A stretch of 56,715 bases of DNA from JALYUA01 sp038253555 (lineage in GTDB: Bacteria > Acidobacteriota > Thermoanaerobaculia > UBA5066 > Gp7-AA6), in the NCBI GenBank assembly GCA_038253555.1, contig JBBSGZ010000007.1:1-56715 (forward strand), in the 5' to 3' direction. A program made the position numbers and the translations under genes. The notes under the pieces were generated by a model that was not told where the DNA came from, did not search any database, and was given only the letters and a program-made list of their open reading frames with translations. Of the stretch, positions 13,691 to 21,338 are shown one piece after another (within the stretch, counting starts at the first letter, position 1; each line of letters begins with the position of its first letter).

Positions 13691-15706
13691 ATGAGCTCGA
13701 CTCCCGGATCGTTCGACGGCAAGTACGAAGTTCTGGGAAAGATCCGCGAAGGCGGCATGGGCGCGATCTACATGGTCCGCCACCGCCTGCTCGACGAGAT
13801 CCGGATCATCAAGGTGATGCGGCCCGAGGTCGCCGAGAGCGCCGATCAGCGCAAGCGATTCCTCCGCGAGGCGCAGATGGCGACGCGCCTGAAGCACGGC
13901 AACATCGTCGGGTTCTACGACTTCTTCGTGGACGACGAAGGCACCGCGTTCATGGTGATGGAGTTCATCGACGGGATCAACCTGCGCGACATGATCCGGC
14001 ACTGCGGGCCGCTGCCGATCCCCCTCGCTCTGCACCTCGCCGCGCAGTCGCTCTCGGCTCTCGACTACCTGCACCGGAAGGGAATCGTCCACCGGGACAT
14101 CGCGCCGGACAACGTGATGATGATGCAGGAGGAGGACGGGACCATCCAGGCGAAACTGATCGACCTCGGAATCGCGAAGCTGGCCCGGACCGAGGAGCAG
14201 GACCAGTTGACGGGGGCCGACGAGTTCATCGGGAAGCTCCGCTACTCTTCCCCCGAGCAGCTCACGAAGAAGGCGAGCTCCTCCGCGATCGACGGGCGGA
14301 GCGACCTCTTTTCGTTCGCCGTGGTCCTGTACGAGGCGCTGACGGGCGTGTGCCCCTACGGCGGGGGGAGCCTGCAGGACATCCTGACCGCGCGGCTGCA
14401 GCAGCCGCCGATGCCCTTTACCCGGAGCGACCCGGGCAACAGGGTCCCCGCCGCGCTGCGCGAAATCCTTCTCCGCGCTCTTCAGAAGAGCCCCGACGAC
14501 CGCTGGCAGTCCGCCACGGAGTTCGCGAAGGCGCTCGAAAGATTGCCGGCGAAGGATGTCGCCGCGAAAAACCCGGAAGAAGTCAGCGCGTACGTCCAGT
14601 CGGCGGTCGAGTTCGTCCGCGCCGCCGCCCTCGCGCAGAACCCCGCGGGAGCCACCCTTCAAAAGAACCTGCAGTCGAAATTCCGGGTCTCGGAAGTGTC
14701 GATCCGGCCTCTCGAGGCCACGGACATGAAGGTGCAGAGGACGCTTTCCGGGTGGAGGGATTCCACGCCCTCCGGACGGTCGGATGCAGGGGGGCGAGAG
14801 GAGCCGCTGGCCAAGACCGTCGTCACCGATCCGGGAAAGCTCCAGAGGGGCGAGCGGCCGCGCTCCTCGATCGCCGGCTATGTCGCGGTCGCCGTCGGCG
14901 CCGCAGTCCTCGTGGTCCTCGGGATCGTCGTCTCCGGCTGGATGAACCGCGACCGGCGCGCTGCCGGGACGGTCGAGACCCACGCAACTCCCGCGCCCAC
15001 TGTGGGGGCGCCGGGGGCGGTTCCCGCGGCGCCCCTCCTCCCGACCGCGGGACCGGCCCTCGTGCCGGCCGCCACACCTCCTCCGGCCGCCGCGCTGCCT
15101 TCACCGCCCGAGGCGCGGGTTGCCGCTCCGCTCCCGACGTCGAGGCCGGCCGAGCGGCGCGCGGACGCGGTGCGGGAGAGGCGGCCGCCGGAGCCCGATT
15201 CTTCGAGGGCCTCTCGCCCGACGGGCGCGTCCGCCCCGGCGGCCTCCGGCTCCAACCGCCCGAAGATCCACTTCTGCGCGGACATCGGGCGCACCGCCTT
15301 CGCCCAGGGCGCCACTCAGGAAGTTCCGGCCGGCTTTGCCGGGACCGCCCTGAAGCCCGCCCGTCCGGACAGCGGCCGCATCTCGATCCAGATCCGAATG
15401 AACCCGGAGGAGGCGATCGAGGGGCAGGAATTCACCGTCTCGGCGCGCTTCGTGAACGGCGGCGACGAGACGTTCCGGTTGTCCCGGGCGGAAGAGTCAT
15501 CGCCGGCGACCCGCGGGGGCTTCGAGCCGATCGCGGGGCTCTCCGTCCCTCAGGCGGTCGACATCGGAAGCTCGATCGAGATCTACCGGACGAGCCGGTC
15601 GCTCGCCGCGGGATCGACCTTCCGCAAGGCCTTCCGCGTGCAGGAGCAGCGCCGGGGAGACAACTGGGAGAACTCGATCACCGTGAAGCCCTGCGTCGAG
15701 CAGTAG
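13691..15706 (+). CDS. membrane-anchored Ser/Thr protein kinase with Pro-rich linker and extracytoplasmic domain
   Basis: 671 residues from ATG 13691 (MSSTPGSFDGKYEVLG). Kinase domain about 12-285: glycine loop GKIREGGMGAIYMVRH, Lys in IRIIKVMRP, catalytic loop HRDIAPDNVMM near 134, and DLG in place of DFG (LIDLGIAKLA). The HRD loop has Ala where Lys is usual, as in a subset of bacterial kinases. A single helix spans about residues 392-415 (IAGYVAVAVGAAVLVVLGIV). A Pro/Ala-rich linker of about 100 residues follows, then a C-terminal beta-rich domain (IQIRMNPEEAIEGQEFTVSA, Cys near the end) that should lie outside the cytoplasmic membrane and could sense a ligand. A fragment of a close paralogue lies at 35719-35866. 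Confidence 0.93.
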   Translation: MSSTPGSFDGKYEVLGKIREGGMGAIYMVRHRLLDEIRIIKVMRPEVAESADQRKRFLREAQMATRLKHGNIVGFYDFFVDDEGTAFMVMEFIDGINLRDMIRHCGPLPIPLALHLAAQSLSALDYLHRKGIVHRDIAPDNVMMMQEEDGTIQAKLIDLGIAKLARTEEQDQLTGADEFIGKLRYSSPEQLTKKASSSAIDGRSDLFSFAVVLYEALTGVCPYGGGSLQDILTARLQQPPMPFTRSDPGNRVPAALREILLRALQKSPDDRWQSATEFAKALERLPAKDVAAKNPEEVSAYVQSAVEFVRAAALAQNPAGATLQKNLQSKFRVSEVSIRPLEATDMKVQRTLSGWRDSTPSGRSDAGGREEPLAKTVVTDPGKLQRGERPRSSIAGYVAVAVGAAVLVVLGIVVSGWMNRDRRAAGTVETHATPAPTVGAPGAVPAAPLLPTAGPALVPAATPPPAAALPSPPEARVAAPLPTSRPAERRADAVRERRPPEPDSSRASRPTGASAPAASGSNRPKIHFCADIGRTAFAQGATQEVPAGFAGTALKPARPDSGRISIQIRMNPEEAIEGQEFTVSARFVNGGDETFRLSRAEESSPATRGGFEPIAGLSVPQAVDIGSSIEIYRTSRSLAAGSTFRKAFRVQEQRRGDNWENSITVKPCVEQ

Positions 15707-15745
15707 AGGCTCTCCGGGCCGAGGGCCCGCCGGGACAGAAAATTC

Positions 15746-15918
15746 TTGACAAGACCGGCGGGTTGCCCCAACGTAACGGCCCGATGAACGCGAACCTCGC
15801 CGCTCCGCTTTTCGCCTCCCGCCCCGCGAGATCCGCGCCGCCGCGTCTGTCTGCCAGGAGGATTTCCTCCATGGCGGCGGCGCTTTAGTCCCGTAGACTC
15901 CCCCAAAGCCCGTCGCCG
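15746..15918 (+). promoter_or_regulatory. arginine operon leader with TTGACA box and hairpin
   Basis: TTGACA at 15746-15751 is a perfect -35 hexamer; a matching -10 is weak. The leader holds a short Arg-rich ORF (15784-15888). A strong palindrome AGGAGGA-TT-TCCTCC at 15857-15870 could hide a Shine-Dalgarno sequence in front of ATGGCGGCGGCG. No ArgR box of the known type is seen. A hairpin CGGGCC-GAG-GGCCCG at about 15716-15730 may end the kinase transcript. Confidence 0.45.
15784..15888 (+). CDS. putative arginine-rich leader peptide
   Basis: A 34-codon ORF lies 30 bases before argG. It contains five Arg residues (positions 13, 16, 21, 25, 26), encoded by CGC, AGA, CGT, AGG and AGG. AGA and AGG are uncommon in the neighbouring GC-rich genes, where CGC and CGG dominate, and they cluster just before a stable hairpin. 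This is what a translational attenuation leader for arginine genes could look like. There is no obvious ribosome binding site and no known homologue, so the assignment is a hypothesis. Confidence 0.3.
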   Translation: MNANLAAPLFASRPARSAPPRLSARRISSMAAAL

Positions 15919-17127
15919 ATGAAACGCCGCATGCCGGTCGTGTGCCTTGCCTTTTCCGGTGGTTTAGACACCACCTACTGCGCGGTCGTTCTGCGCCAGG
16001 AAGGGGCCCGCGTCCATGCCGTCACCGTCGACACGGGCGGGTTTTCCGCGGCCGAGCGGCGGACGATCGCCGCCCGCGCGAAAGCTGCCCGGGTCGAGAA
16101 GCACGTCTTCGTGGACGGCCGCCGAGACGTGTTCGAGCGCTACGCTCTCCCGCTGCTTTTCGGCAACGTGCTCCGCGGAGGCGTTTACCCGCTGTCGGTT
16201 GCCGCGGAAAGGGCCGTCCAGGCGGAAGTCGTCGCCGCCTACGCGCGCCGCGTCCGCGCCCGCGTGATCGTCCACGGCTCCACGGCGGCCGGCAACGACC
16301 AGTTCCGGTTCGATGCCGCGCTCCGCGTCTTAGCGCCGGACGTCGAGGTTCGCGCTCCCATCCGCGACAGCGGCCTGTCGCGCGAAGACGAGACGGCGGT
16401 GCTCGCGTCCGCCGGCGTCACGATCCCGCCGAAGACGACGCGCTACTCCGTCAATGAAGGGCTCTGGGGCACGACGATCGGCGGCGGCGAGACGCACGAT
16501 TCCTGGGCGCTGCCGCCCGAGGAGCTCTTTCCCGGCAACCCGCTCGCCCGCTCTCCGCGGCGCGCTCTGGAAGCCGTCGTGACCTTCGAGCAGGGCCGGC
16601 CCGTGTCGCTCGACGGCGTTCGAATCGATCCGCTCGCGCTGATCGCGAAGTTTAACGCCATCGGGAGGCGCTACGCGGCCGGGCGCGGGATCCACCTGGG
16701 AGACACGATCCTCGGCGCGAAGGGCCGGATCGCGTTCGAGGCGCCGGCGGCGCTCGCTCTGATCGCGGCGCACGCGGAGCTCGAAAAACTCGTCCTCACG
16801 AAGGAGCAGCGGCAGTTGAAAGCACTCGTCGCCGAAACCTACGGCCGCCTCGTGCACGAGGGACTCCCGTTCGAGCCGGCCGCCGCGGAAGCCGCCGCCT
16901 TTCTGACGGGGAGTCAGGGCCGCGTGACGGGGGAGGCGCGCCTGCGCTTCACGCCGGGCCGGTTCGAGGTGGCGGGGGTGCGCAGCGCTTTCTCCCTGAT
17001 GCGGCCGGAGCTCGTTCGCTACGGGGAGTCGAACGCCTACCTGTCGCCTTCCGAAGCCCAGGGCGTCGGCAAGACGCTCGCCCTGCCGGGCCGCCTGTGG
17101 ACCCTCGCGGGAAAGGAGACCTCGTGA
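15919..17127 (+). CDS. argG: argininosuccinate synthase
   Basis: 402 residues. It joins citrulline and aspartate with ATP to give argininosuccinate. The PP-loop is at the N-terminus (LAFSGGLDTTYCAVVL). Further family motifs: VHGSTAAGNDQFRFD, AGVTIPPKTTRYSVNEGLWG and THDSWALPPEELF. The sequence matches the branch of ArgG found in Bacteroidetes and Xanthomonas type pathways, which also use N-acylornithine carbamoyltransferases. ATG at 15919 puts the PP-loop at the usual position. It is the first gene of the operon; its stop overlaps the next start in GTGA. Confidence 0.95.
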   Translation: MKRRMPVVCLAFSGGLDTTYCAVVLRQEGARVHAVTVDTGGFSAAERRTIAARAKAARVEKHVFVDGRRDVFERYALPLLFGNVLRGGVYPLSVAAERAVQAEVVAAYARRVRARVIVHGSTAAGNDQFRFDAALRVLAPDVEVRAPIRDSGLSREDETAVLASAGVTIPPKTTRYSVNEGLWGTTIGGGETHDSWALPPEELFPGNPLARSPRRALEAVVTFEQGRPVSLDGVRIDPLALIAKFNAIGRRYAAGRGIHLGDTILGAKGRIAFEAPAALALIAAHAELEKLVLTKEQRQLKALVAETYGRLVHEGLPFEPAAAEAAAFLTGSQGRVTGEARLRFTPGRFEVAGVRSAFSLMRPELVRYGESNAYLSPSEAQGVGKTLALPGRLWTLAGKETS

Positions 17128-18140
17128 TCATTCTGGACAAGATCGCCTCTTCGACGGCGCGTCTCGCGCTGCCTCGGGAGGTCGAGATCTCTCCGCACAT
17201 CGAGGCGAAGGAAGGCAACGTCCTCGCGGTCCGCGCCCTGATGGAGAAGAGCGTGTACGACCGGCTGGAGCTCGTCTCCGGACGGATGGCGAAGATCAAC
17301 AAGGGCGACGTCATGGCGGGGACCCTCGGATACCGCCGCGCCCTGAAAGGGTTCGTGGGGGTCGTTCCGGAGACGATCCACGTCGGCGACACGATCCACG
17401 TGCTGAACCTCGGCGGCGTGCTCGGGCTGTGCGTGGGGAAGAACCCGGAAGTGGGAGTGCCGCTCGACGTCGAAGTGCTCGGGGCCGTCCTGATCGACGG
17501 GAAGCCCGCCAACATCGCGCAGAACGCGCTCGCGCCCCGCGATTCCCTCGGGCCGTGCCCGCCGCTCGTCGTCATCGCGGGGACGTGCATGAGCGCCGGG
17601 AAAACGGCGGCCGCGTCGGAGATCGTGAAACGCTTCGCGAGCGCGGGACAGCGCGTCGCCGCGGCGAAGCTCTCCGGCGTCGCGTGCCTGAAGGACACGC
17701 TCGACATGGAGGACCACGGGGCCTTTGCCACCCTCTCGTTTCTGGACTGCGGCCTCCCCTCGACCGCCCACGTGAAGGACCTGGCACCCTACGCGCGCGC
17801 CATCCTTGCGGAGCTCGCGAAAAAGTCTCCCGACGTGATCGTCGTGGAGATGGGCGACGGGATCCTCGGCGACTACCGGGTCGGAACGTTCTTCACCGAT
17901 CCAGAGCTCGTTTCCGCGACCAAGGCGGTGGTCATGTGCGCCAATGATCTTGTCGCGGCCTGGGGCGCGCAGAAGCTGATGGAGCAGTGGCACATTCCGA
18001 TCACGATCATGTCGGGGCCCGTCACCGACAATCAGACCGGCACCGAGTACATCCAGTCCGAGATGAAACTGCCCGCCGCCAACGCCAAGACCGACGGCCG
18101 CGCCCTCTTCGGGGTCGTCTACGAGGAGATCCACAAGTGA
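17124..18140 (+). CDS. uncharacterised P-loop protein embedded in the arginine operon (DUF1611/BioD-like fold)
   Basis: 338 residues from GTG 17124, with GGAAAGGAG upstream. The N-terminal half (about 1-145) is a beta-rich domain with GRMAKINKGDVMAGTLGYRR, GVVPETIHVGDTIHVLNLGG and NIAQNALAPRDSLG. The C-terminal half is a nucleotide-binding domain. Its Walker A is GTCMSAGKTAA near residue 155; AAAKLSGVACLKDTLDMEDHG follows, then a Walker B-like VIVVEMGDGILGDYRVG and a late VMCANDLVAAWGAQ. This resembles the CobQ/BioD/DUF1611 group. One DUF1611 member, DgcN, is reported as a D-glutamate N-acetyltransferase. The gene is overlapped at both ends by argG and argC, so an arginine role is nearly certain. 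Acylglutamate synthesis, the missing first step, is a reasonable but untested guess. Confidence 0.85.
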   Translation: MIILDKIASSTARLALPREVEISPHIEAKEGNVLAVRALMEKSVYDRLELVSGRMAKINKGDVMAGTLGYRRALKGFVGVVPETIHVGDTIHVLNLGGVLGLCVGKNPEVGVPLDVEVLGAVLIDGKPANIAQNALAPRDSLGPCPPLVVIAGTCMSAGKTAAASEIVKRFASAGQRVAAAKLSGVACLKDTLDMEDHGAFATLSFLDCGLPSTAHVKDLAPYARAILAELAKKSPDVIVVEMGDGILGDYRVGTFFTDPELVSATKAVVMCANDLVAAWGAQKLMEQWHIPITIMSGPVTDNQTGTEYIQSEMKLPAANAKTDGRALFGVVYEEIHK

Positions 18141-19174
18141 CCACGATCCGCGCGGCGATCTTCGGCGCGAGCGGCTACGCGGGCGGCGAGCTCCTCCGCC
18201 TCCTGCTGGACCATCCGAAGGCGGAGCCGGTGGCGGTGATTTCGCGCTCGCAGGCGGGCCAGCCGGTCGCCGCCGTGCACACTCACCTCTCGCGGCTGAC
18301 GGACCTCGTTTTCACGAGCGCGCTGCCGGAGGGGGAGGACGAACCTGAGGTCGTGTTTCTCGCGGGCCCGCACGGGTATGCCGTGGACGCGGCGCCGCCG
18401 CTTCTCGACCGCGGGATCCCGGTGGTCGACCTCTCGGCGGACTTCCGCCTGAAGAGCGCCGCGTCGTTCGAGAGGTTCTATGGTCCGGTGCCGGCGGGTT
18501 TCGCGCGGCAGCCGGAGTTCGTCTACGGGCTGCCGGAGCTCTTCCGGGAGCAGATCGCGTCTTCCCGCGCGATCGCGTCGCCGGGGTGCTTCGCGACGGC
18601 GTCGATCCTGGCCCTCTCGCCGCTGTGGCGCGCCGGTCTCGTCGCGGAAGGGGCTCCCGTCTCCGTTTTCGCGATCACGGGGTCGTCCGGCGCCGGGGTC
18701 ACGCCGACGCCGACCACGCACCATCCCCGCCGCGCCTCGGCGTTCTTCGCGTATGGCCTCGAGGGCCATCGCCATCTGCCCGAGATCGAGGAGTCCCTGT
18801 CCACGGTGGGACCCGCCGCGGCGGGCCGCATCGTCTTCCAGACGCATTCGGCTCCTCTCGTTCGGGGGATTTTCGTCACCGCGGCCGTTCCCCTTCGCGC
18901 GGCGATGGACCGCGACGCTCTGCGGGCCCTCTACCGCGAAGCGTACGGGCGGGAGTTTTTCGTCCGACTCGTCGACGGCTCTCCCGACGTCGCCGCGGTC
19001 AAGGGGACGAACTTCGCCGACATCGGGATCGCCACCTCCGGCGACGTCGCCCGGATCTTCGTCGCGATCGACAACCTGGTGAAGGGCGCGGCGGGGCAGG
19101 CCATCCAGGCGATGAACATTCTCTTCGGGCTTCCGGAGCCGACGGGTCTGAAGATGTCCGGGGTGTTTCCGTGA
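18137..19174 (+). CDS. argC: N-acyl-gamma-glutamyl-phosphate reductase
   Basis: 345 residues. It reduces N-acylglutamyl phosphate to the semialdehyde with NADPH. The Rossmann start is AAIFGASGYAGGELLRLLLD; VVDLSADFRLKS and YGLPELFREQI follow. The catalytic Cys lies in ASPGCFATASILAL near residue 150. The substrate region is TPTTHHPRRASAFFAYGLEG and the end carries IDNLVKGAAGQAIQAMN. The GTG start overlaps the stop of the P-loop gene in GTGA. The acyl group could be acetyl or succinyl, depending on the pathway variant. Confidence 0.95.
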   Translation: MTTIRAAIFGASGYAGGELLRLLLDHPKAEPVAVISRSQAGQPVAAVHTHLSRLTDLVFTSALPEGEDEPEVVFLAGPHGYAVDAAPPLLDRGIPVVDLSADFRLKSAASFERFYGPVPAGFARQPEFVYGLPELFREQIASSRAIASPGCFATASILALSPLWRAGLVAEGAPVSVFAITGSSGAGVTPTPTTHHPRRASAFFAYGLEGHRHLPEIEESLSTVGPAAAGRIVFQTHSAPLVRGIFVTAAVPLRAAMDRDALRALYREAYGREFFVRLVDGSPDVAAVKGTNFADIGIATSGDVARIFVAIDNLVKGAAGQAIQAMNILFGLPEPTGLKMSGVFP

Positions 19175-20337
19175 GTCGGATCGCGATCGACCCGAAGGCG
19201 CAGGGTTCCGGGAGCGAGCTGCCCACCTACACGCGGTGGCCGATCACGCTCGCGCGCGGCGAAGGGTCGACCGTCTGGGACGAAAACGGGAAGAGCTATC
19301 TCGATCTGTACGGCGGCCACGCCGTCGCCTCGACCGGGCACGCGCATCCGGCGGTGGTGCGGGCGATCTCCGAGCAGGCGAAGACGCTCCTCTTCTACTC
19401 CAACGTGGTCGCCCTGGGCGTCCGCACGCGCGCCGCCGACGCGATCGCCCGGCACGCCCCCGCGCCCCTCACATCGGTCTTCTTCGTGAACTCCGGCACC
19501 GAGGCGAACGAGAACGCGATGCGGCTGGCGCGCCGCGCGACAGGGCGCAGCGAGATTCTCTCTTTCCAGGGCGGGTTCCACGGCCGGACGGCCGATGCGA
19601 TCTCCGCCGCCGGGCTCGAGAAGTACCGCGCCCTCGGAGAGCCGAACGTGCCCGGCCACCGGATCGCCCCGTTCGGAGACCTCGCCGCGGCCGACGCGCT
19701 CCTCGACGCCCGGGTCGCGGCCGTGCTGCTCGAGCCGATCCAGAGCCTGGCGGGAGTGGTGGAGGCGCCCGCCGGATATTTTCAGGGACTGCGCCGGATT
19801 TGCGACGAGCGCGGCGTGAAGCTGATCTACGACGAGGTGCAGACCGGATTCGGGCGGACGGGCACGTTCTTCTTCGCGGGCCGCCACGGGGTGGTCCCGG
19901 ATCTCGTGACCCTCGCCAAGGGAATCGCGAGCGGCGTCCCGATGGGCGCCGTGCTGGTCTCAGACGACATCGCCGCGGGCGTGAAGCCGGAGGAATACGG
20001 GACGACCTTCGGCGGCGGCCCGCTCGCGTGCGCGGCCGCGGAAGCGACGGTGCGCGTCATCGAATCGGAAGGGCTCCTCGAAAACGTGCGGAGTGGGTCC
20101 GAGCGCCTCCGCGCCGGGCTCGCCGGGATTAACGGGGTCCGCGAGGTGCGGGGCGAGGGATTTCTTCTCGGGATCGTCCTCGACCGGCCGGGCAAACCCG
20201 TGCGCGAGGCGCTCATGGCCCGCGGGATTCTCGTGGGCGGCAGCGACCTCCCCGACGTGCTGCGGCTCCTGCCGCCGCTCGTCCTCCGGGAGGCGGAGAT
20301 CGACACGTTCCTGACCGCGATGCGGGAGGTGCTGTGA
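19171..20337 (+). CDS. argD: acylornithine aminotransferase
   Basis: 388 residues, class III PLP aminotransferase. It converts the N-acylglutamate semialdehyde to N-acylornithine with glutamate as amino donor. Motifs: YLDLYGGHAVASTGHAHP, FVNSGTEANENAMRLAR, GGFHGRTADAISA, EPIQSLAGVVEAP and IYDEVQTGFGRTGTFF. The PLP Lys is in TLAKGIASGVPMGA near residue 249. GTG at 19171 overlaps the argC stop. Members of this family also act on succinylornithine, so the sequence does not decide the acyl group. Confidence 0.94.
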   Translation: MSRIAIDPKAQGSGSELPTYTRWPITLARGEGSTVWDENGKSYLDLYGGHAVASTGHAHPAVVRAISEQAKTLLFYSNVVALGVRTRAADAIARHAPAPLTSVFFVNSGTEANENAMRLARRATGRSEILSFQGGFHGRTADAISAAGLEKYRALGEPNVPGHRIAPFGDLAAADALLDARVAAVLLEPIQSLAGVVEAPAGYFQGLRRICDERGVKLIYDEVQTGFGRTGTFFFAGRHGVVPDLVTLAKGIASGVPMGAVLVSDDIAAGVKPEEYGTTFGGGPLACAAAEATVRVIESEGLLENVRSGSERLRAGLAGINGVREVRGEGFLLGIVLDRPGKPVREALMARGILVGGSDLPDVLRLLPPLVLREAEIDTFLTAMREVL

Positions 20338-21338
20338 GGCATTTTCTGACGACGCGGGACCTGACGTTTCCGCAGTTCGAGGCCCTGCTGGCGCGCGGCG
20401 AGGAGTTCCGGCAGGGGGCGCGGAGCGACGCGCTGGCGGGCGCCCACGTGGGTCTGGTGTTTTTCAATCCCTCCTTGAGAACGCGCGTGTCGATGGAAGT
20501 CGCGGTCTCGAAGCTCGGGGGCACACCCGTGACCCTCTCGGTCGGCTCCGACGCCTGGCCGATGGAATACCGGGACGGCGTCGTCATGGACGGCCCCGCC
20601 GCGGAGCACGCGCGCGAGGGCGCGGGGGTCCTCGGCCGCTACTGCGACATGCTCGGAGTCCGGTCCTTCCCCGAGGGCAAGGACTACGAGGTCGACCGCC
20701 GGGAGCCGGTATTGAACGCCTTCGCCCGGTACTCGGGCGTTCCCGTCATCAACCTCGAGTCGCCGCTCGACCACCCGTGCCAGGCGATGGCGGACGCGCT
20801 GACGATCCGGGAGCAGCTCGGAGACACGAAAGGGCGGCGGATCCTGCTCACGTGGGCCTACCATCCGAAGGCGCTCCCGATGGCGGTCCCGAATTCCTTT
20901 GTCCTCGGCGCGGCGCGGCTGGGCGCGGACCTCGTCCTTGCGCGTCCGGAGGGCTACGAGCTCGACGCCGACATCGTGCGCACCGCGGAGCGCCTCGCGG
21001 CGGAGAGCGGCGGCGCGCTCACGGTGACGGACGAGCGGGACGCCGTCTACGACGGGGTGGAGGTCGTGTACGCGAAATCCTGGGGGGCGCTCGCCGACTA
21101 TGGAGAGCCGGAGGCGGAGGTCCGGCGGCGCGCGAAGCTGCGGGACTGGCGGGTCACCGAGGCCCGGATGGCGCGCGGCCGGAACGCGATCTTCATGCAC
21201 TGCCTGCCCGTCCGACGCAACGTCGTCGTCGACGACGCGGTGCTCGACGGACGCCGCTCGGTCGTTCTCGACGAAGCGGAGAACCGGATGTACGCGCAGC
21301 AGGCGATCCTCGAATGGCTGGCGCTGGAGAAACAGTGA
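20334..21338 (+). CDS. argF': N-acylornithine carbamoyltransferase (N-acetyl/N-succinylornithine type)
   Basis: 334 residues. It transfers carbamoyl phosphate to N-acylornithine to give N-acylcitrulline. The carbamoyl phosphate loop is FFNPSLRTR, not the STRTR of ordinary ornithine enzymes. Other marks of the Xanthomonas/Bacteroides branch: DAWPMEYRDGVVMDG, RYCDMLGVRSF, LTWAYHPKALPMAVPNSF, YAKSWGA, HCLPVRRNVVV and DEAENRMYAQQAI. At the residue that sets specificity (Glu92 in the Xanthomonas acetyl enzyme, Pro90 in the Bacteroides succinyl enzyme) this protein has Ala90, in MDGPAAEH. Substitution of Glu92 by Ala, Ser, Val or Pro is reported to switch the enzyme to succinylornithine. Succinyl specificity is therefore predicted. 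The GTG start overlaps argD. Confidence 0.93.
   Translation: MRHFLTTRDLTFPQFEALLARGEEFRQGARSDALAGAHVGLVFFNPSLRTRVSMEVAVSKLGGTPVTLSVGSDAWPMEYRDGVVMDGPAAEHAREGAGVLGRYCDMLGVRSFPEGKDYEVDRREPVLNAFARYSGVPVINLESPLDHPCQAMADALTIREQLGDTKGRRILLTWAYHPKALPMAVPNSFVLGAARLGADLVLARPEGYELDADIVRTAERLAAESGGALTVTDERDAVYDGVEVVYAKSWGALADYGEPEAEVRRRAKLRDWRVTEARMARGRNAIFMHCLPVRRNVVVDDAVLDGRRSVVLDEAENRMYAQQAILEWLALEKQ

Noticed and set aside
15746..15918. ArgR operator before argG
   Set aside because: No AT-rich 18-base ARG-box palindrome is present; the only palindrome is the GC-rich AGGAGGA/TCCTCC.
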